From assembly GCA_040005915.1 (NCBI GenBank), contig JBDTYA010000060.1, forward strand, positions 1 through 64,000: a DNA stretch of 64,000 bases. Reading direction: 5' to 3'. Position 1 is the stretch's first letter; every line of letters starts with the position of its first letter. Under the pieces are notes generated by a model. That model was given only the letters and a program-made list of their open reading frames with translations, had not been told where the DNA came from and did not search any database. This document shows, piece after piece, positions 1 to 9,208 of this stretch. This DNA is from JAENVT01 sp040005915 (lineage in GTDB: Bacteria; Actinomycetota; Acidimicrobiia; Acidimicrobiales; Ilumatobacteraceae). The translations under genes and the position numbers were made by a program.

Positions 1-566
1 GCGCCGAGGCCGGCTACCCGCCCACGCGCCACCTCGACGCGTTCCAGTACGTGCAACGCGAGAACTTCCACACCACGATCCACGCCGGTGAGGCGTTCGG
101 GCTGCCGAGCATCTGGGAGGCCGTGCAGTTCTGCGGCGCCGAGCGACTCGGCCACGGGGTGCGCATCGTCGACGACATCACTGGCGCCGTGGGCGAGGAG
201 GAGCTCGGTCGTCTGTCGGCATTTGTGCGCGATCGCCGTATCCCGTTGGAGCTGTGCCCCACATCCAACCTCGGCACCGGGGTATGCAAAACCATCGCCG
301 AACATCCGATCGGGATGCTGCGTCGGCTGCGGTTCCGCGTCACCGTCAACACCGACAACCGGCTCATGAGCGCGACATCGATGACCTACGAGATGAAGCA
401 ACTTGCCGACGGATTCGGCTGGAACCTCGACGATTTCGAATGGCTCACGATCAACGCAATGAAGAGTGCATTTGCTCCGTTTCCTGAGCGGCTGCGGATC
501 ATCAACGGCATCGTCAAGCCGCGATATGCACTGGCTCGGGCCGAACAGAGCGTCGGCCTCAGCTAG
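1..566 (+). CDS. add: Adenosine deaminase, C-terminal part (start outside window)
   Basis: The frame is open from the window edge (first whole codon at base 3) to TAG at 564-566, giving the last 187 residues. The family deaminates adenosine and deoxyadenosine to inosine with one zinc ion. Seen in order: TIHAGE, RLGHGVRIVDD, LELCPTSN and VTVNTDNRLMS, which are the substrate, metal and catalytic motifs of the adenosine/AMP deaminase family in its actinobacterial form. It sits next to upp and a PmmB-type mutase, a salvage grouping also known from mycobacteria. Only the 5' end is missing, so identity is firm. Confidence 0.95.
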   Translation, partial: AEAGYPPTRHLDAFQYVQRENFHTTIHAGEAFGLPSIWEAVQFCGAERLGHGVRIVDDITGAVGEEELGRLSAFVRDRRIPLELCPTSNLGTGVCKTIAEHPIGMLRRLRFRVTVNTDNRLMSATSMTYEMKQLADGFGWNLDDFEWLTINAMKSAFAPFPERLRIINGIVKPRYALARAEQSVGLS

Positions 567-615
567 GTTCGTCTGGGCTGAATAACTCCCGCGCCGAATC
601 TGGCACACTCGGGGC

Positions 616-1257
616 ATGACCGTCGCCGTCCACCTCGTCGAGCACCCGCTGATCGCTGACTCGCTCACCCGTGTGCGCGACAAGGACACGCCCAACGCCC
701 TGTTCCGCCAGGAGCTCGAACGCATCGGGACCCTGCTGCTGGCCGAGGCCACCCGCGGCCTGGTGACCCACGAGGTGCGCGTGACGACGCCGTTGGTCGC
801 GACATCGGGCCGCACCCTGTCGTCGCAACCGGTCGTCGTGCCGGTGCTGCGGGCCGGCCTCGGATTCGTGCATGCCGCGCAGGAGTTGCTGCCCAATGCC
901 GACGTCGGCTTCATCGGCGTGTCGCGCGACGAGGAGACGTTCCAACCGAAGCCGTACGTCAACAAGTTGCCCGAGCACATCGCCGGACGGCAGTGCATCG
1001 TGCTGGACCCGATGCTGGCCACCGGCGGATCACTCGCCCATACGTGCCAGTTGCTGCTCGACCGTGGCGCCACCGGCACCATCATCGTCGTCTGCGTGCT
1101 GGCCGCCCCCGAAGGCATCGCCCTGCTGAAGGGGGCCGGCCTCGACCTGGCCATCTACACCGCCGCCGTCGACGAGCACCTCAACGAACAGGCCTTCATC
1201 GTCCCCGGCCTCGGCGACGCCGGCGATCGCCAGTTCGGCTCCCCCGCTTCCGCGTGA
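616..1257 (+). CDS. upp: Uracil phosphoribosyltransferase
   Basis: 213 residues, the usual length. It makes UMP from uracil and PRPP in pyrimidine salvage. The PRPP-binding loop is seen around residues 129-139 (VLDPMLATGGS), and the family C-terminus with the uracil-contact region IVPGLGDAGDRQFG is intact. The start has no Shine-Dalgarno sequence. The hexamer CACACT ends six bases before the ATG, so a leaderless or nearly leaderless transcript is possible. It lies 49 bp downstream of add on the same strand and converges on the phosphosugar mutase at 1266. Confidence 0.96.
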   Translation: MTVAVHLVEHPLIADSLTRVRDKDTPNALFRQELERIGTLLLAEATRGLVTHEVRVTTPLVATSGRTLSSQPVVVPVLRAGLGFVHAAQELLPNADVGFIGVSRDEETFQPKPYVNKLPEHIAGRQCIVLDPMLATGGSLAHTCQLLLDRGATGTIIVVCVLAAPEGIALLKGAGLDLAIYTAAVDEHLNEQAFIVPGLGDAGDRQFGSPASA

Positions 1258-1265
1258 ATCGCGAA

Positions 1266-2852
1266 TCAAAGGAGGGCGGCGAGGGCGTGCAGGTATGAGG
1301 CGGGGTCGATGTCGATCCCTTCGCCGTACAGCTTGACCTTCGGTTCGGTGCCGCTGGGGCGCAGCTGCAAGCGGAGGTCGGGGCCGAGTTGCAGTCGCAG
1401 CAGGCCGGCTTCGTCGAACCACTCGACGTGGGTGACGTCACGGCCGTCGACCACGGCCGGCGGGTCGGCGCGCAGGCGGGCGACGGCGGCACTGCCGTCG
1501 ACGGGTGGCATCTTCACCGACATGTCGGCCATCACATGACGGCCGAAGCGGGCGGCGATCGCGTCGAGGCGACCCTGCAGCGTGACGCCCTCGGCGCTGG
1601 CCAGCGCGGCAACCTCGGCCAACAGGACAGCAGCGGTGATGCCGTCCTTGTCGAGCGGCCGGCCGCACACGAGGTAGCCGAGCGCCTGCTCGTATCCGAA
1701 CACGAAATGCGAGTCGGGTTGGGTGAGAATGGTGTGACCGATCCATTTGAAACCGGTGTAGGTCTCGGCGAACCGCACGCCGTGTTCGGCGGCCATCTTG
1801 GCGAGCAGCGAGGACGACACGAGGGTCGTGATCACGAGACGATCGTCGCCCGCCGTGTGCCGCAGGATGTGGTCGCCCAGCAGCCAACCGATCTCGTCAC
1901 CGAGCAGGCGTCGCCAGCCACCGTCCGGCGTGGGGATGGCTGCGCCCAATCGGTCGGCGTCGGGGTCGTTGCACAGCGCGACCGCCGCATCGCACGACGC
2001 GGCCCGAGCCAGCAGCAGGTCCATCGCCCCCGGCTCCTCCGGGTTGGGGAATGCGACAGTGGGGAAGGTGCCGTCGGGCTGTTGCTGCTGGGCCACGACG
2101 AACGGCGTGGCAAAGCCGGCGCGATCGAATGCGGCCACCAACGCCTCACCGCCGACGCCGTGCATCGCCGAGTATGCGACTGGCACTCCCTCGACGTCGG
2201 GCCGGAGCCGGACCGCGGGAACGGCGGCGAGGTAGGCCTGCACGTAGGAATCGTCCAGCCATTCGATCAGTGGATCGTCGTCGGCCGACAGCGGCACCGA
2301 GCACGGATCGATCATGTCGATGCATGCCGCAATCTCGGCATCGACCGGCGACACGATCTGCGCGCCCTTGGAGGTGAACACCTTGTAGCCGTTGTCGGCC
2401 GGCGGGTTGTGCGAGGCGGTGACGACGACGCCCGCTGCAGCGCCGACGCCGACGATGTTCCACGCCAGCAATGGCGTCGGCACGACGTGCGGAAAGATCA
2501 TCGCCCGCACGCCACGCGCCGCGCAGACACGTGCCGTATCGCGCGCGAACAAGTCGCTCTTGCGACGGGCGTCGTAGCCGATGATCACGCCGCGTGTCGC
2601 TGCATCGGGCTCGGTGCCGAGCAGGTGGTCGACCAGGCCGGCGGCTGCCTGTTGCACGACCAGGCGATTCATCCGCTGCGGCCCCGCACCCACTGCGGCG
2701 CGTAGGCCGGCGGTGCCGAACTGCAGCCGCCCGTCGAAGCGCACAGCGAGCTCGTCGTCGCCGCCGGCGATCAGGTTCTCCAGCTCCGCACGCATGTCGG
2801 CATCGGGTTCTGCGGCCAACCAGCGGCTCGCCACGCTGCGGAATTCGCTCAT
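1266..2852 (-). CDS. Phospho-sugar mutase (PmmB-type phosphomannomutase/phosphoglucomutase)
   Basis: 528 residues of the alpha-D-phosphohexomutase superfamily, interconverting hexose or pentose 1- and 6-(5-)phosphates. Seen: the catalytic phosphoserine loop TASHNPPADNGYKVF, the Mg-binding loop DPDADRLGAAI, the sugar-specificity loop GYEQALGYLV and the phosphate-binding SGTEPKVKLYGEG near the C-terminus. The start at 2852 is chosen because its ATG overlaps the TGA of the upstream kinase gene as ATGA and begins MSEFRS. Upstream in-frame codons lie inside the kinase gene. Association with add and upp suggests a salvage role (pentose or hexose phosphates). The exact substrate cannot be read from sequence. 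Confidence 0.9.
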   Translation of the reverse strand: MSEFRSVASRWLAAEPDADMRAELENLIAGGDDELAVRFDGRLQFGTAGLRAAVGAGPQRMNRLVVQQAAAGLVDHLLGTEPDAATRGVIIGYDARRKSDLFARDTARVCAARGVRAMIFPHVVPTPLLAWNIVGVGAAAGVVVTASHNPPADNGYKVFTSKGAQIVSPVDAEIAACIDMIDPCSVPLSADDDPLIEWLDDSYVQAYLAAVPAVRLRPDVEGVPVAYSAMHGVGGEALVAAFDRAGFATPFVVAQQQQPDGTFPTVAFPNPEEPGAMDLLLARAASCDAAVALCNDPDADRLGAAIPTPDGGWRRLLGDEIGWLLGDHILRHTAGDDRLVITTLVSSSLLAKMAAEHGVRFAETYTGFKWIGHTILTQPDSHFVFGYEQALGYLVCGRPLDKDGITAAVLLAEVAALASAEGVTLQGRLDAIAARFGRHVMADMSVKMPPVDGSAAVARLRADPPAVVDGRDVTHVEWFDEAGLLRLQLGPDLRLQLRPSGTEPKVKLYGEGIDIDPASYLHALAALL

Positions 2853-3829
2853 GGCAAGAGCGTACGCAACTCCACCAATGGCCGCGGACCCACGTGCGAG
2901 ATCACTTCTGCCGCCGCAATCGCACCGAACCGGGCGCAATCCGCGAGCGACCGCTGCCGCGTGTAGCCGTAGAGGAACCCGGCGGCGAACAGGTCGCCGG
3001 CGCCCGTCGTGTCGAGCACGTGATCGACCGGTTGGGCCGGTGCATGCAACACGTCGTCGGGCGTGACGACCAGGCAGCCGTCGGCGCCCACGGTGACGAC
3101 GGCCAACGAACAGTCACCGCGGACCGCGTGCACCGCCTCGTCCATCGTCTCGACTTCGTACAGCGACATCAGTTCCGTCTCGTTGCCGAACAGCAGGTCG
3201 ACCTCGTCGGTCACCAACTTGCGGAAATCGGTGCGATGGCGATCGACGCAGAACGAGTCGCTGAGCGTCAACGACACCCGGCGATCGTTGGCGTGGGCGA
3301 TCTGGGCCGCGTACCGGAAGGCATCCTTGGCCTCATCGCGGTCGTAGAGGTAGCCCTCCATGTACAGCACCTCGCCGGCAGCAACCGTGTCGGGATCGAC
3401 GTCGGTCGGGCACAGCAGCGATGACACGCCGAGGTATGTGTTCATCGTCCGTTGCGCATCGGGGGTGACCACGATGATGCAGCGGCCCGTGGGCGTGCCG
3501 TCGGCAGGCGCGCCAGGCCGGAACTGCACGCCGACCGCCCGGCAGTCGTGGCCGAAGACACGCCCGAGCTCGTCGTCGCTGACCTTGCCGATGTACGCCG
3601 CGGCGCCCCCGAACGATGCCACTCCGCACATCGTGTTGGCCGCGGACCCGCCGCTCATCTCGATGGCGCCACCCAAGGCCTCGTAGATCTCCAACGCCCG
3701 ATCGGTGTCGACCAGCGTCATCGACCCCTTCACGAGGGCATGTCTGCCGATGAACGCATCGTCGGAATGTGCGATGACATCGACCAGCGCATTGCCGATC
3801 CCGACGACGTCATAGCGAATTCCCGGCAC
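2849..3829 (-). CDS. PfkB-family carbohydrate/adenosine kinase
   Basis: 326 residues of the ribokinase fold, resembling proteins usually annotated as adenosine kinase. Seen: N-terminal YDVVGIGNALVD, the substrate glycines SGGSAANT, and near the C-terminus the ATP/catalytic signature DTTGAGDLFAAGF with the base Asp in TGAGD. The GTG at 3829 is preferred over an in-frame start at 3886 because the latter overlaps pepN and its extra residues are not family-like. A TAACCT hexamer lies eight bases before 3829, consistent with a leaderless start. It is translationally coupled (ATGA) to the mutase downstream. Substrate is inferred from family resemblance only. Confidence 0.85.
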   Translation of the reverse strand: MPGIRYDVVGIGNALVDVIAHSDDAFIGRHALVKGSMTLVDTDRALEIYEALGGAIEMSGGSAANTMCGVASFGGAAAYIGKVSDDELGRVFGHDCRAVGVQFRPGAPADGTPTGRCIIVVTPDAQRTMNTYLGVSSLLCPTDVDPDTVAAGEVLYMEGYLYDRDEAKDAFRYAAQIAHANDRRVSLTLSDSFCVDRHRTDFRKLVTDEVDLLFGNETELMSLYEVETMDEAVHAVRGDCSLAVVTVGADGCLVVTPDDVLHAPAQPVDHVLDTTGAGDLFAAGFLYGYTRQRSLADCARFGAIAAAEVISHVGPRPLVELRTLLP

Positions 3830-3837
3830 GTCGGTGC

Positions 3838-3843
3838 AGGTTA
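3838..3843 (-). promoter_or_regulatory. Putative -10 element (TAACCT) of the PfkB kinase gene
   Basis: TAACCT reads on the minus strand with eight bases before the GTG at 3829. It faces the pepN -10 element 20 bp away, so a 46-bp divergent intergenic space holds both promoters. Confidence 0.5.
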
Positions 3844-3863
3844 CTGGGCACAGTCGCCGCGGA

Positions 3864-3869
3864 TACGCT
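3864..3869 (+). promoter_or_regulatory. Putative -10 element (TACGCT) of pepN
   Basis: TACGCT is followed by six bases and then the GTG at 3876, so transcription would begin at or next to the start codon. No Shine-Dalgarno sequence is present. Confidence 0.55.
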
Positions 3870-3875
3870 CCATGC

Positions 3876-6380
3876 GTGAGCGACAATCCCTACCGCCTTC
3901 CCCACACCGTTGTTCCAAGCCGTTACCGTCTTGCGCTCGAGCCCGATCTCGAGACCGCGACGTTCTCCGGGACGGTGTCGATCGACGTGACGGTTTCGCA
4001 GGCGGTCCGTTCGTTCGCGCTCAACGCCGACGAGCTGGAGATCGTCTCGGTCACGGTCGACGGCGCAGCGGCCGCTTTCCACCTGGAGTCTGACACCGAG
4101 CGACTCGTCATCGGCGCCACGGTCGAACCCGGTGAGTCGGTCGTCGACATCACGTTCACCGGCGCGCTCAACGACAAGCTGCGCGGTTGGTACCGAAGCA
4201 CGTTCAACGACGCCGACGGCAACCAGCGCGTCATCGCCACGACCCAGATGCAGGCCACCGATTGCCGCCGTGCGTTCCCGTGCTTCGACGAGCCGGAGTT
4301 CAAGGCGGTGTTCGAGATCACGCTCGTGATCCAGCCGGATCTGTTGGCGGTCTCGAACGGGCCCGAGACCGGCAGGACGATCCGCGACGACGGCAAGCAC
4401 GTCGTCGTGTTCAAGCCGACGATGGTCATGAGCACCTACCTGGTCGCGTTCGTGGTCGGCCCGCTCGAGGCCACGGATCCGGTCGATGTCGATGGCATCC
4501 CGCTGCGCGTCGTGCACGTGCCGGGCAAGGGCCACCTCACCGGCTTCGCCCTCGAGATCGGCGCCTACTCGCTGCGCTGGTACCAGAAGTACTACGGCAT
4601 CCCCTACCCAAGCGACAAGGTCGACATGCTGGCGCTGCCCGACTTCGCCGCGGGGGCGATGGAGAACCTCGGTTGTATCACCTACCGAGAGAGCCTGCTG
4701 CTGGCCGACCCCAAGACGGCGACGCAGTACGAGTTGCAGAACCTCGCCGATGTCGTCGCCCACGAGGTGGCCCACATGTGGTTCGGCGACCTCGTGACCA
4801 TGCGTTGGTGGAACGGCATCTGGCTGAACGAGGCGTTCGCGACGTTCATGGAGATCGCCTGCTGCGATGCGTTCAGGCCCGACTGGCAACGCTGGACGAC
4901 CTTCAGCCTCGAACGCAGCGCGGCGTTCGAGACCGACTCGCTGGCCAGCACGCGCTCGGTCGAGTTCCCGGTCGAGGCGCCGGCCGATTGCGACGGCATG
5001 TTCGACGTCTTGACGTACCAGAAGGGTGGGTCGCTGCTGCGGATGCTCGAGCAGTACCTCGGCGCCGAAGGTTTCCGCCAGGGCATCAGCCTCTACCTCG
5101 AGACCCACGCCTACGGCAACACCGAGACAGGCGATCTGTGGGACGCGATCGAGCGGGCCAATCCCAGCGTGCCCGTGCGGACCTTGATGGATTCGTGGAT
5201 CTGGCAGCCCGGCTACCCGCTGGTCTCGGCGCGACTCGACGGGAACGAACTGGTGTTGAACCAGCAGCGGTTCGCCTATGTCGACACCGATGACCCCACC
5301 GTGTTCGTCGTGCCGATCCATCTGGCAGTCGACGGCAAGCAGACCAAGCTGCTGCTCGATGCGGCGCAGGTCCGCGTCACCCTGCCGTCATCCGAGGCGA
5401 CGGTCGTCGTCAACGCCGGTGGTCACGGCTTCATGCGTGTCGCCTACGACGACACGCTGCGCGCCCGGATCAACGGCGAAACGCTGACGAGCCTGACGGT
5501 CATCGATCGGTACAACCTCGTCGACGATGGATGGAACGCAGTCATCACCGGTCGGCTGCCGGCCGCCGAGTTCCTCAGCTTCGTCGAGGGGTTCCAGAGC
5601 GACCGCGACCTCGCGGTGTGGCAGGCGATCGCGGTGGGACTGCGCGGCCTCGGCCGCCTCGTCGATGGGCCTGCGTACGCCGCGCTACAGAAGCGGATCG
5701 CCGATCTCGTTCGGCCGGTCGTCGCCGACCTCGGATGGGCGCCGCAGGACGACGAGTCGGATCTGACATCGAAGCTACGTGGCCTGTTGGTCGCGGTGCT
5801 CGCTATCCAGGGCAACGATGCGGATGCCCAGGCCCGGTGCCGGGCGATGTTGGACGACGGGTCGACCGATCCCGAGCTGGCCGCAGCCGCGGCGGCGGCT
5901 GTCGCCTCGATCGGCACCGACGCCGACTACGACCAGTACCTCCAACGGTTCCGCGAGGCCGGCACCCCACAGCTTCGGCTGCGATACATGTTCGCGCTCG
6001 CCGAGTTCCCCGAGGAGGCCCAGATCCGCCGCACCATCGACCTGGCGCTGTCGGGCGACGTCAAGACGCAGGATGCGCCGTTCCTGCTGAACCGCTGTAT
6101 CGCCAACCGCCAGAACGGTGAGATGTCGTGGGCGATCGTCCGCAAGCTGTGGCCCGACCTGCTGGAGCGGTTCCCCAACAACACCATCGTGCGCATGGTC
6201 GGATCGATCACCACGCTCACGACACCGCATCTCGTCGCCGACGTGCAGGGATTCTTCTCCGAGCACCCGATTCCCCAGGCCACGAAGACGCTCGAGCAAC
6301 TGCTCGAACGCCAACGTGTCAACGCCGACCTACGGGCCCGCGAGTCCGAGCCGCTCGCCGCGGCGTTGGGCGCCGGCTAG
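3876..6380 (+). CDS. pepN: Aminopeptidase N (M1 metallopeptidase)
   Basis: 834 residues. M1 zinc aminopeptidases remove N-terminal residues from peptides, probably in the cytoplasm since no signal peptide is seen. Seen: the exopeptidase motif GAMEN at residues 260-264 and the zinc site HEVAH-18x-E with H296, H300 and E319, followed by a helical ERAP1-like C-terminal half with many short repeats. The GTG at 3876 gives the expected N-terminus SDNPYRLPHTVVPSRY. An in-frame ATG at 3834 would add unlike residues and overlap the divergent kinase. The gene ends in a TAG whose CTAG palindrome is also the stop of the convergent ligase. Confidence 0.95.
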   Translation: MSDNPYRLPHTVVPSRYRLALEPDLETATFSGTVSIDVTVSQAVRSFALNADELEIVSVTVDGAAAAFHLESDTERLVIGATVEPGESVVDITFTGALNDKLRGWYRSTFNDADGNQRVIATTQMQATDCRRAFPCFDEPEFKAVFEITLVIQPDLLAVSNGPETGRTIRDDGKHVVVFKPTMVMSTYLVAFVVGPLEATDPVDVDGIPLRVVHVPGKGHLTGFALEIGAYSLRWYQKYYGIPYPSDKVDMLALPDFAAGAMENLGCITYRESLLLADPKTATQYELQNLADVVAHEVAHMWFGDLVTMRWWNGIWLNEAFATFMEIACCDAFRPDWQRWTTFSLERSAAFETDSLASTRSVEFPVEAPADCDGMFDVLTYQKGGSLLRMLEQYLGAEGFRQGISLYLETHAYGNTETGDLWDAIERANPSVPVRTLMDSWIWQPGYPLVSARLDGNELVLNQQRFAYVDTDDPTVFVVPIHLAVDGKQTKLLLDAAQVRVTLPSSEATVVVNAGGHGFMRVAYDDTLRARINGETLTSLTVIDRYNLVDDGWNAVITGRLPAAEFLSFVEGFQSDRDLAVWQAIAVGLRGLGRLVDGPAYAALQKRIADLVRPVVADLGWAPQDDESDLTSKLRGLLVAVLAIQGNDADAQARCRAMLDDGSTDPELAAAAAAAVASIGTDADYDQYLQRFREAGTPQLRLRYMFALAEFPEEAQIRRTIDLALSGDVKTQDAPFLLNRCIANRQNGEMSWAIVRKLWPDLLERFPNNTIVRMVGSITTLTTPHLVADVQGFFSEHPIPQATKTLEQLLERQRVNADLRARESEPLAAALGAG

Positions 6381-7987
6381 GACAGGGTCTCGACCTGCAT
6401 CTGCTCGTCGGCGTGCCGGGCTCGCAGCACCTTCTTGTCGAACTTGCCGACGCTGGTCTTGGGCACCTCGGTGATGAACGCCCACCTCTCGGGAAGCCAG
6501 AACTTGGCAGTGCGCTCGGACAGCCAGACTCGTAGATCGGCGGCGGTGATGTCGGAGTCGGATCTGCGCACCACGCAGGCCAGCGGACGCTCGCCCCAGC
6601 GATCGTCGGGAACGCCGATCACCGCAGCCTCGGCGATGTCGGGGTGCCCCATCAACGTGTTCTCGAGGTCGACCGACGACACCCATTCGCCGCCGGACTT
6701 GATCACGTCCTTGGCACGATCACTGATCATGACGTATCCGTTGGCCGATACCGAGGCGACGTCGCCGGTGCGCAGCCAGCCGTCGTGGAACCTGTCGGGA
6801 TCGTCGACCAGGTAGTACGAGGCGGTGACCCACGGGCCGCGAACCTCGATCTCCCCCAGCGATTCACCGTCCCAGGGAACCGTCGCACCGCTGTCGTCGG
6901 TGATCCGCAACTCGACGCCCGGCAGGATGCGGCCGGTGCGGGTGCGCCACGTGACCTCGTCGTCTCCGGCCATGTCCTTGGGCGGATGTCCGATGGTGCA
7001 CACCGGGCTGGTCTCTGTCATGCCCCAGCCCTGCACGATCGGCACATCGAACGTTTCGAAGTACCCCTCGATCAATGCCCGTGGCACGGCCGATCCGCCG
7101 CACATCACCAGTCGCAGCGAAGACAGGTCGGCGTCGCTGCCGTTGCGCAACAGATCGATGAGCACTGTCGGCACCGCACCGGTCAGTGTCGGACGGGTCT
7201 CCTCGATGATCCTGGCGAGCGGCGCGGCCTGCAGGAACTGCTGCGGGAACACCAGATCGGCGCCGACCATCCACGCCGCGTACGGGGTTCCCCACGCGTT
7301 GGCGTGGAACATCGGCACGATGACGAGCATCCGGTCGCTCTCGGCCAGGGCGATGTTGGCCGTCGAGGTGACCATCAGCGAGTGCAGATAGGTGCTGCGG
7401 TGGCTGTACATCACACCCTTGGGATTGCCCGTCGTGCCGCTCGTGTAGCACATTGCCATTCCCGTGCGTTCGTCGAGGTCGGGGTACTCGAAGCCCGGCT
7501 CCTCGGCTGCGAGCAGGGTGTCGTAGTCGAGCGTCTCACCGAGGCCCGTCGTGTCGCCGCTGCCCTTGACGATGATGTGCTTGACCGTCGTGAGCTGGTC
7601 GCGGACCTTGGCCAACAGCGGGATGATGGACGCATCGACGATGATGACCTGGTCCTCGGCGTGATTGATGACGAAGCTGAGCTGATCGGGGAACAGGCGA
7701 ACGTTCAGCGTGTGCAGTACGGCGCCCATGCACGGCACCGCCAGGTACGCCTCGAGGTGTGTCTGGTTGTTCCACATGAACGTGCCGACACGGTCACCGG
7801 CCCGCACGCCGAGGCGCGTCAGAGCCGCCGCCAACCGGTCGGCGCGGTCGGCGACCTCGGCGAACGTCGCCTCGACGTAGCCGTCGCCGGTGAAGGTGAT
7901 GACCTTGCTGCCGGCGTGGACCGTGCGCCCGTGTTGCAGGATCGGCGTCATCGTCAATGGGTAGTCCTGCATGGTGCTGAGCGGCAT
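6377..7987 (-). CDS. Long/medium-chain fatty-acid-CoA ligase (ANL superfamily)
   Basis: 536 residues. AMP-forming ligases activate a carboxylate with ATP and then form the CoA thioester. Seen: phosphate loop YTSGTTGNPKGVMYSHR, the adenine motif GWGMTETSP, the hinge region TGDVASVSANGYVMISDRAKDVIKSGGEWVSSVDLE and the catalytic C-terminal lysine in KTSVGKFDKK. The ATG at 7987 (MPLSTMQDYPLT) is preferred because GAGGGG stands six bases upstream; many relatives begin at the internal MQDYPL. The acid substrate is unknown. The last codons overlap the pepN stop by four bases. Confidence 0.9.
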   Translation of the reverse strand: MPLSTMQDYPLTMTPILQHGRTVHAGSKVITFTGDGYVEATFAEVADRADRLAAALTRLGVRAGDRVGTFMWNNQTHLEAYLAVPCMGAVLHTLNVRLFPDQLSFVINHAEDQVIIVDASIIPLLAKVRDQLTTVKHIIVKGSGDTTGLGETLDYDTLLAAEEPGFEYPDLDERTGMAMCYTSGTTGNPKGVMYSHRSTYLHSLMVTSTANIALAESDRMLVIVPMFHANAWGTPYAAWMVGADLVFPQQFLQAAPLARIIEETRPTLTGAVPTVLIDLLRNGSDADLSSLRLVMCGGSAVPRALIEGYFETFDVPIVQGWGMTETSPVCTIGHPPKDMAGDDEVTWRTRTGRILPGVELRITDDSGATVPWDGESLGEIEVRGPWVTASYYLVDDPDRFHDGWLRTGDVASVSANGYVMISDRAKDVIKSGGEWVSSVDLENTLMGHPDIAEAAVIGVPDDRWGERPLACVVRRSDSDITAADLRVWLSERTAKFWLPERWAFITEVPKTSVGKFDKKVLRARHADEQMQVETLS

Positions 7988-8104
7988 CAGTTTCCCCTCG
8001 TCGCGTGGTGCGGTCACGTTAGCCCGCCCAATTCGATAGGCCGAATGGATCAAGTTTCTTGACACTCGAGCCGAAAGATCGAGTCGTATGGCAGGATTCT
8101 GCGA

Positions 8105-9208
8105 ATGAGTGTGGGGGCTGCAGCGGGAGTCGACGACTCGACGCGCCTGCGCCCGCCTCTGGCACCGACGACCGAGCGCTATTTCGTCAACGCCCCGGTC
8201 GACGCCCTGGTGATCGGCGGAGCTTCGCTGCTGTTGTACGCGGCCTTCCGCTTCCGTCCCGCGCTGGCCTCCTCGCCGTCTGTCGCCTCGATCGCCGCGA
8301 CGCTCGTGTGGGTCTGCAACTATCCCCACTTCGCCTCGACCAACTACCGGCTCTATCACTCACGAGCGTCGATCGGGCAATACCCGCTCACCAGTTACGT
8401 CACGCCTCTGATGGTGACTGCGGCGGTGATCAGTTGCTACCTCTCACCCAACGGCGTGGCTCCGATGTTCGTCAAGCTCTACCTGCTGTGGTCGCCGTAT
8501 CACTTCTCGGGCCAGACGCTGGGCATCACCTTGGTCTATGCCCGCAGGACCGGATTCGTCATCGACGGCTGGCTGCGGCGTTGCTTGACATCGTTCATCT
8601 TCCTCACCTTCCTGGTCGAGAACGCTTGGGCCGAGGTCGGCCGCCACGTCAATCCGTTCTACGGCGTCCAGTACCCCACGTTGGGCGTGCCGGTGTGGTT
8701 GCCGCAGCTGCTGACCAAGCTGATGTGGATTGCGCTCGCCGCGACGATCGCCCTGCTGATGTGGAAGATCGCCAACGCCGGGCTGCGGATTCCGTTGATC
8801 ATCCTGCTACCGGCCTTCACTCAATACGTGTGGTTCGTCGCCACCCCGGCCGGGCAATTCGCATACATGGTGCCGTTCTTCCACTCGCTGCAGTACCTCC
8901 TCATCGCCTGGAGCGTGCAGCTGAAGGAAGGACTCGGCGAGCACAGGCGAACACCCTCGGTGCGATACGTCTGGACAGAATCGTCGCGTTGGATGGCGAT
9001 CAACATCGCCGGCGGGTACGCCTTGTTCTGGATGCTCCCCCACTTGGGCTCCCACTTCGGCCAACCGCTGGTGTTCAGCACCGCTGTCATGCTGGCCGGG
9101 ATCCAGATCCACCACTTCTTCGTCGACGGCGTGATCTGGCGGCTGCACAACCCGGCCGCCCGCTCGCCGTTGTCGTCCTCGCTGCGCGCGGTGAGCGGAC
9201 GCCTGTGA
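8105..9208 (+). CDS. Polytopic membrane protein with conserved-looking His motifs, function unknown
   Basis: 367 residues with about eight or nine hydrophobic segments. I do not recognise a named family. Notable short motifs lie at membrane edges: NYPHFASTNYRLYHS in the first third, PYHFSGQT in the middle, FFHSLQYL, and IQIHHFFVDGVIWRLHN near the C-terminus. Such paired His/Asp-rich motifs in a membrane fold suggest a metal-dependent membrane enzyme, but that is inference. The ATG at 8105 is seven bases after CAGGAT. A perfect TTGACA lies at 8059-8064. It is coupled by a GTGA overlap to the secreted cyclophilin-like gene that follows. Confidence 0.7.
   Translation: MSVGAAAGVDDSTRLRPPLAPTTERYFVNAPVDALVIGGASLLLYAAFRFRPALASSPSVASIAATLVWVCNYPHFASTNYRLYHSRASIGQYPLTSYVTPLMVTAAVISCYLSPNGVAPMFVKLYLLWSPYHFSGQTLGITLVYARRTGFVIDGWLRRCLTSFIFLTFLVENAWAEVGRHVNPFYGVQYPTLGVPVWLPQLLTKLMWIALAATIALLMWKIANAGLRIPLIILLPAFTQYVWFVATPAGQFAYMVPFFHSLQYLLIAWSVQLKEGLGEHRRTPSVRYVWTESSRWMAINIAGGYALFWMLPHLGSHFGQPLVFSTAVMLAGIQIHHFFVDGVIWRLHNPAARSPLSSSLRAVSGRL

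Noticed and set aside
1389..2705. A 438-codon open frame antisense to the phospho-sugar mutase
   Set aside because: Low-information, Arg/His/Gly-rich sequence; the mutase on the other strand carries all family motifs.
8059..8064. Perfect TTGACA as a -35 for the membrane-protein gene
   Set aside because: No TATAAT-like or TANNNT hexamer lies 16-19 bases downstream, so I only mention it in the gene entry.
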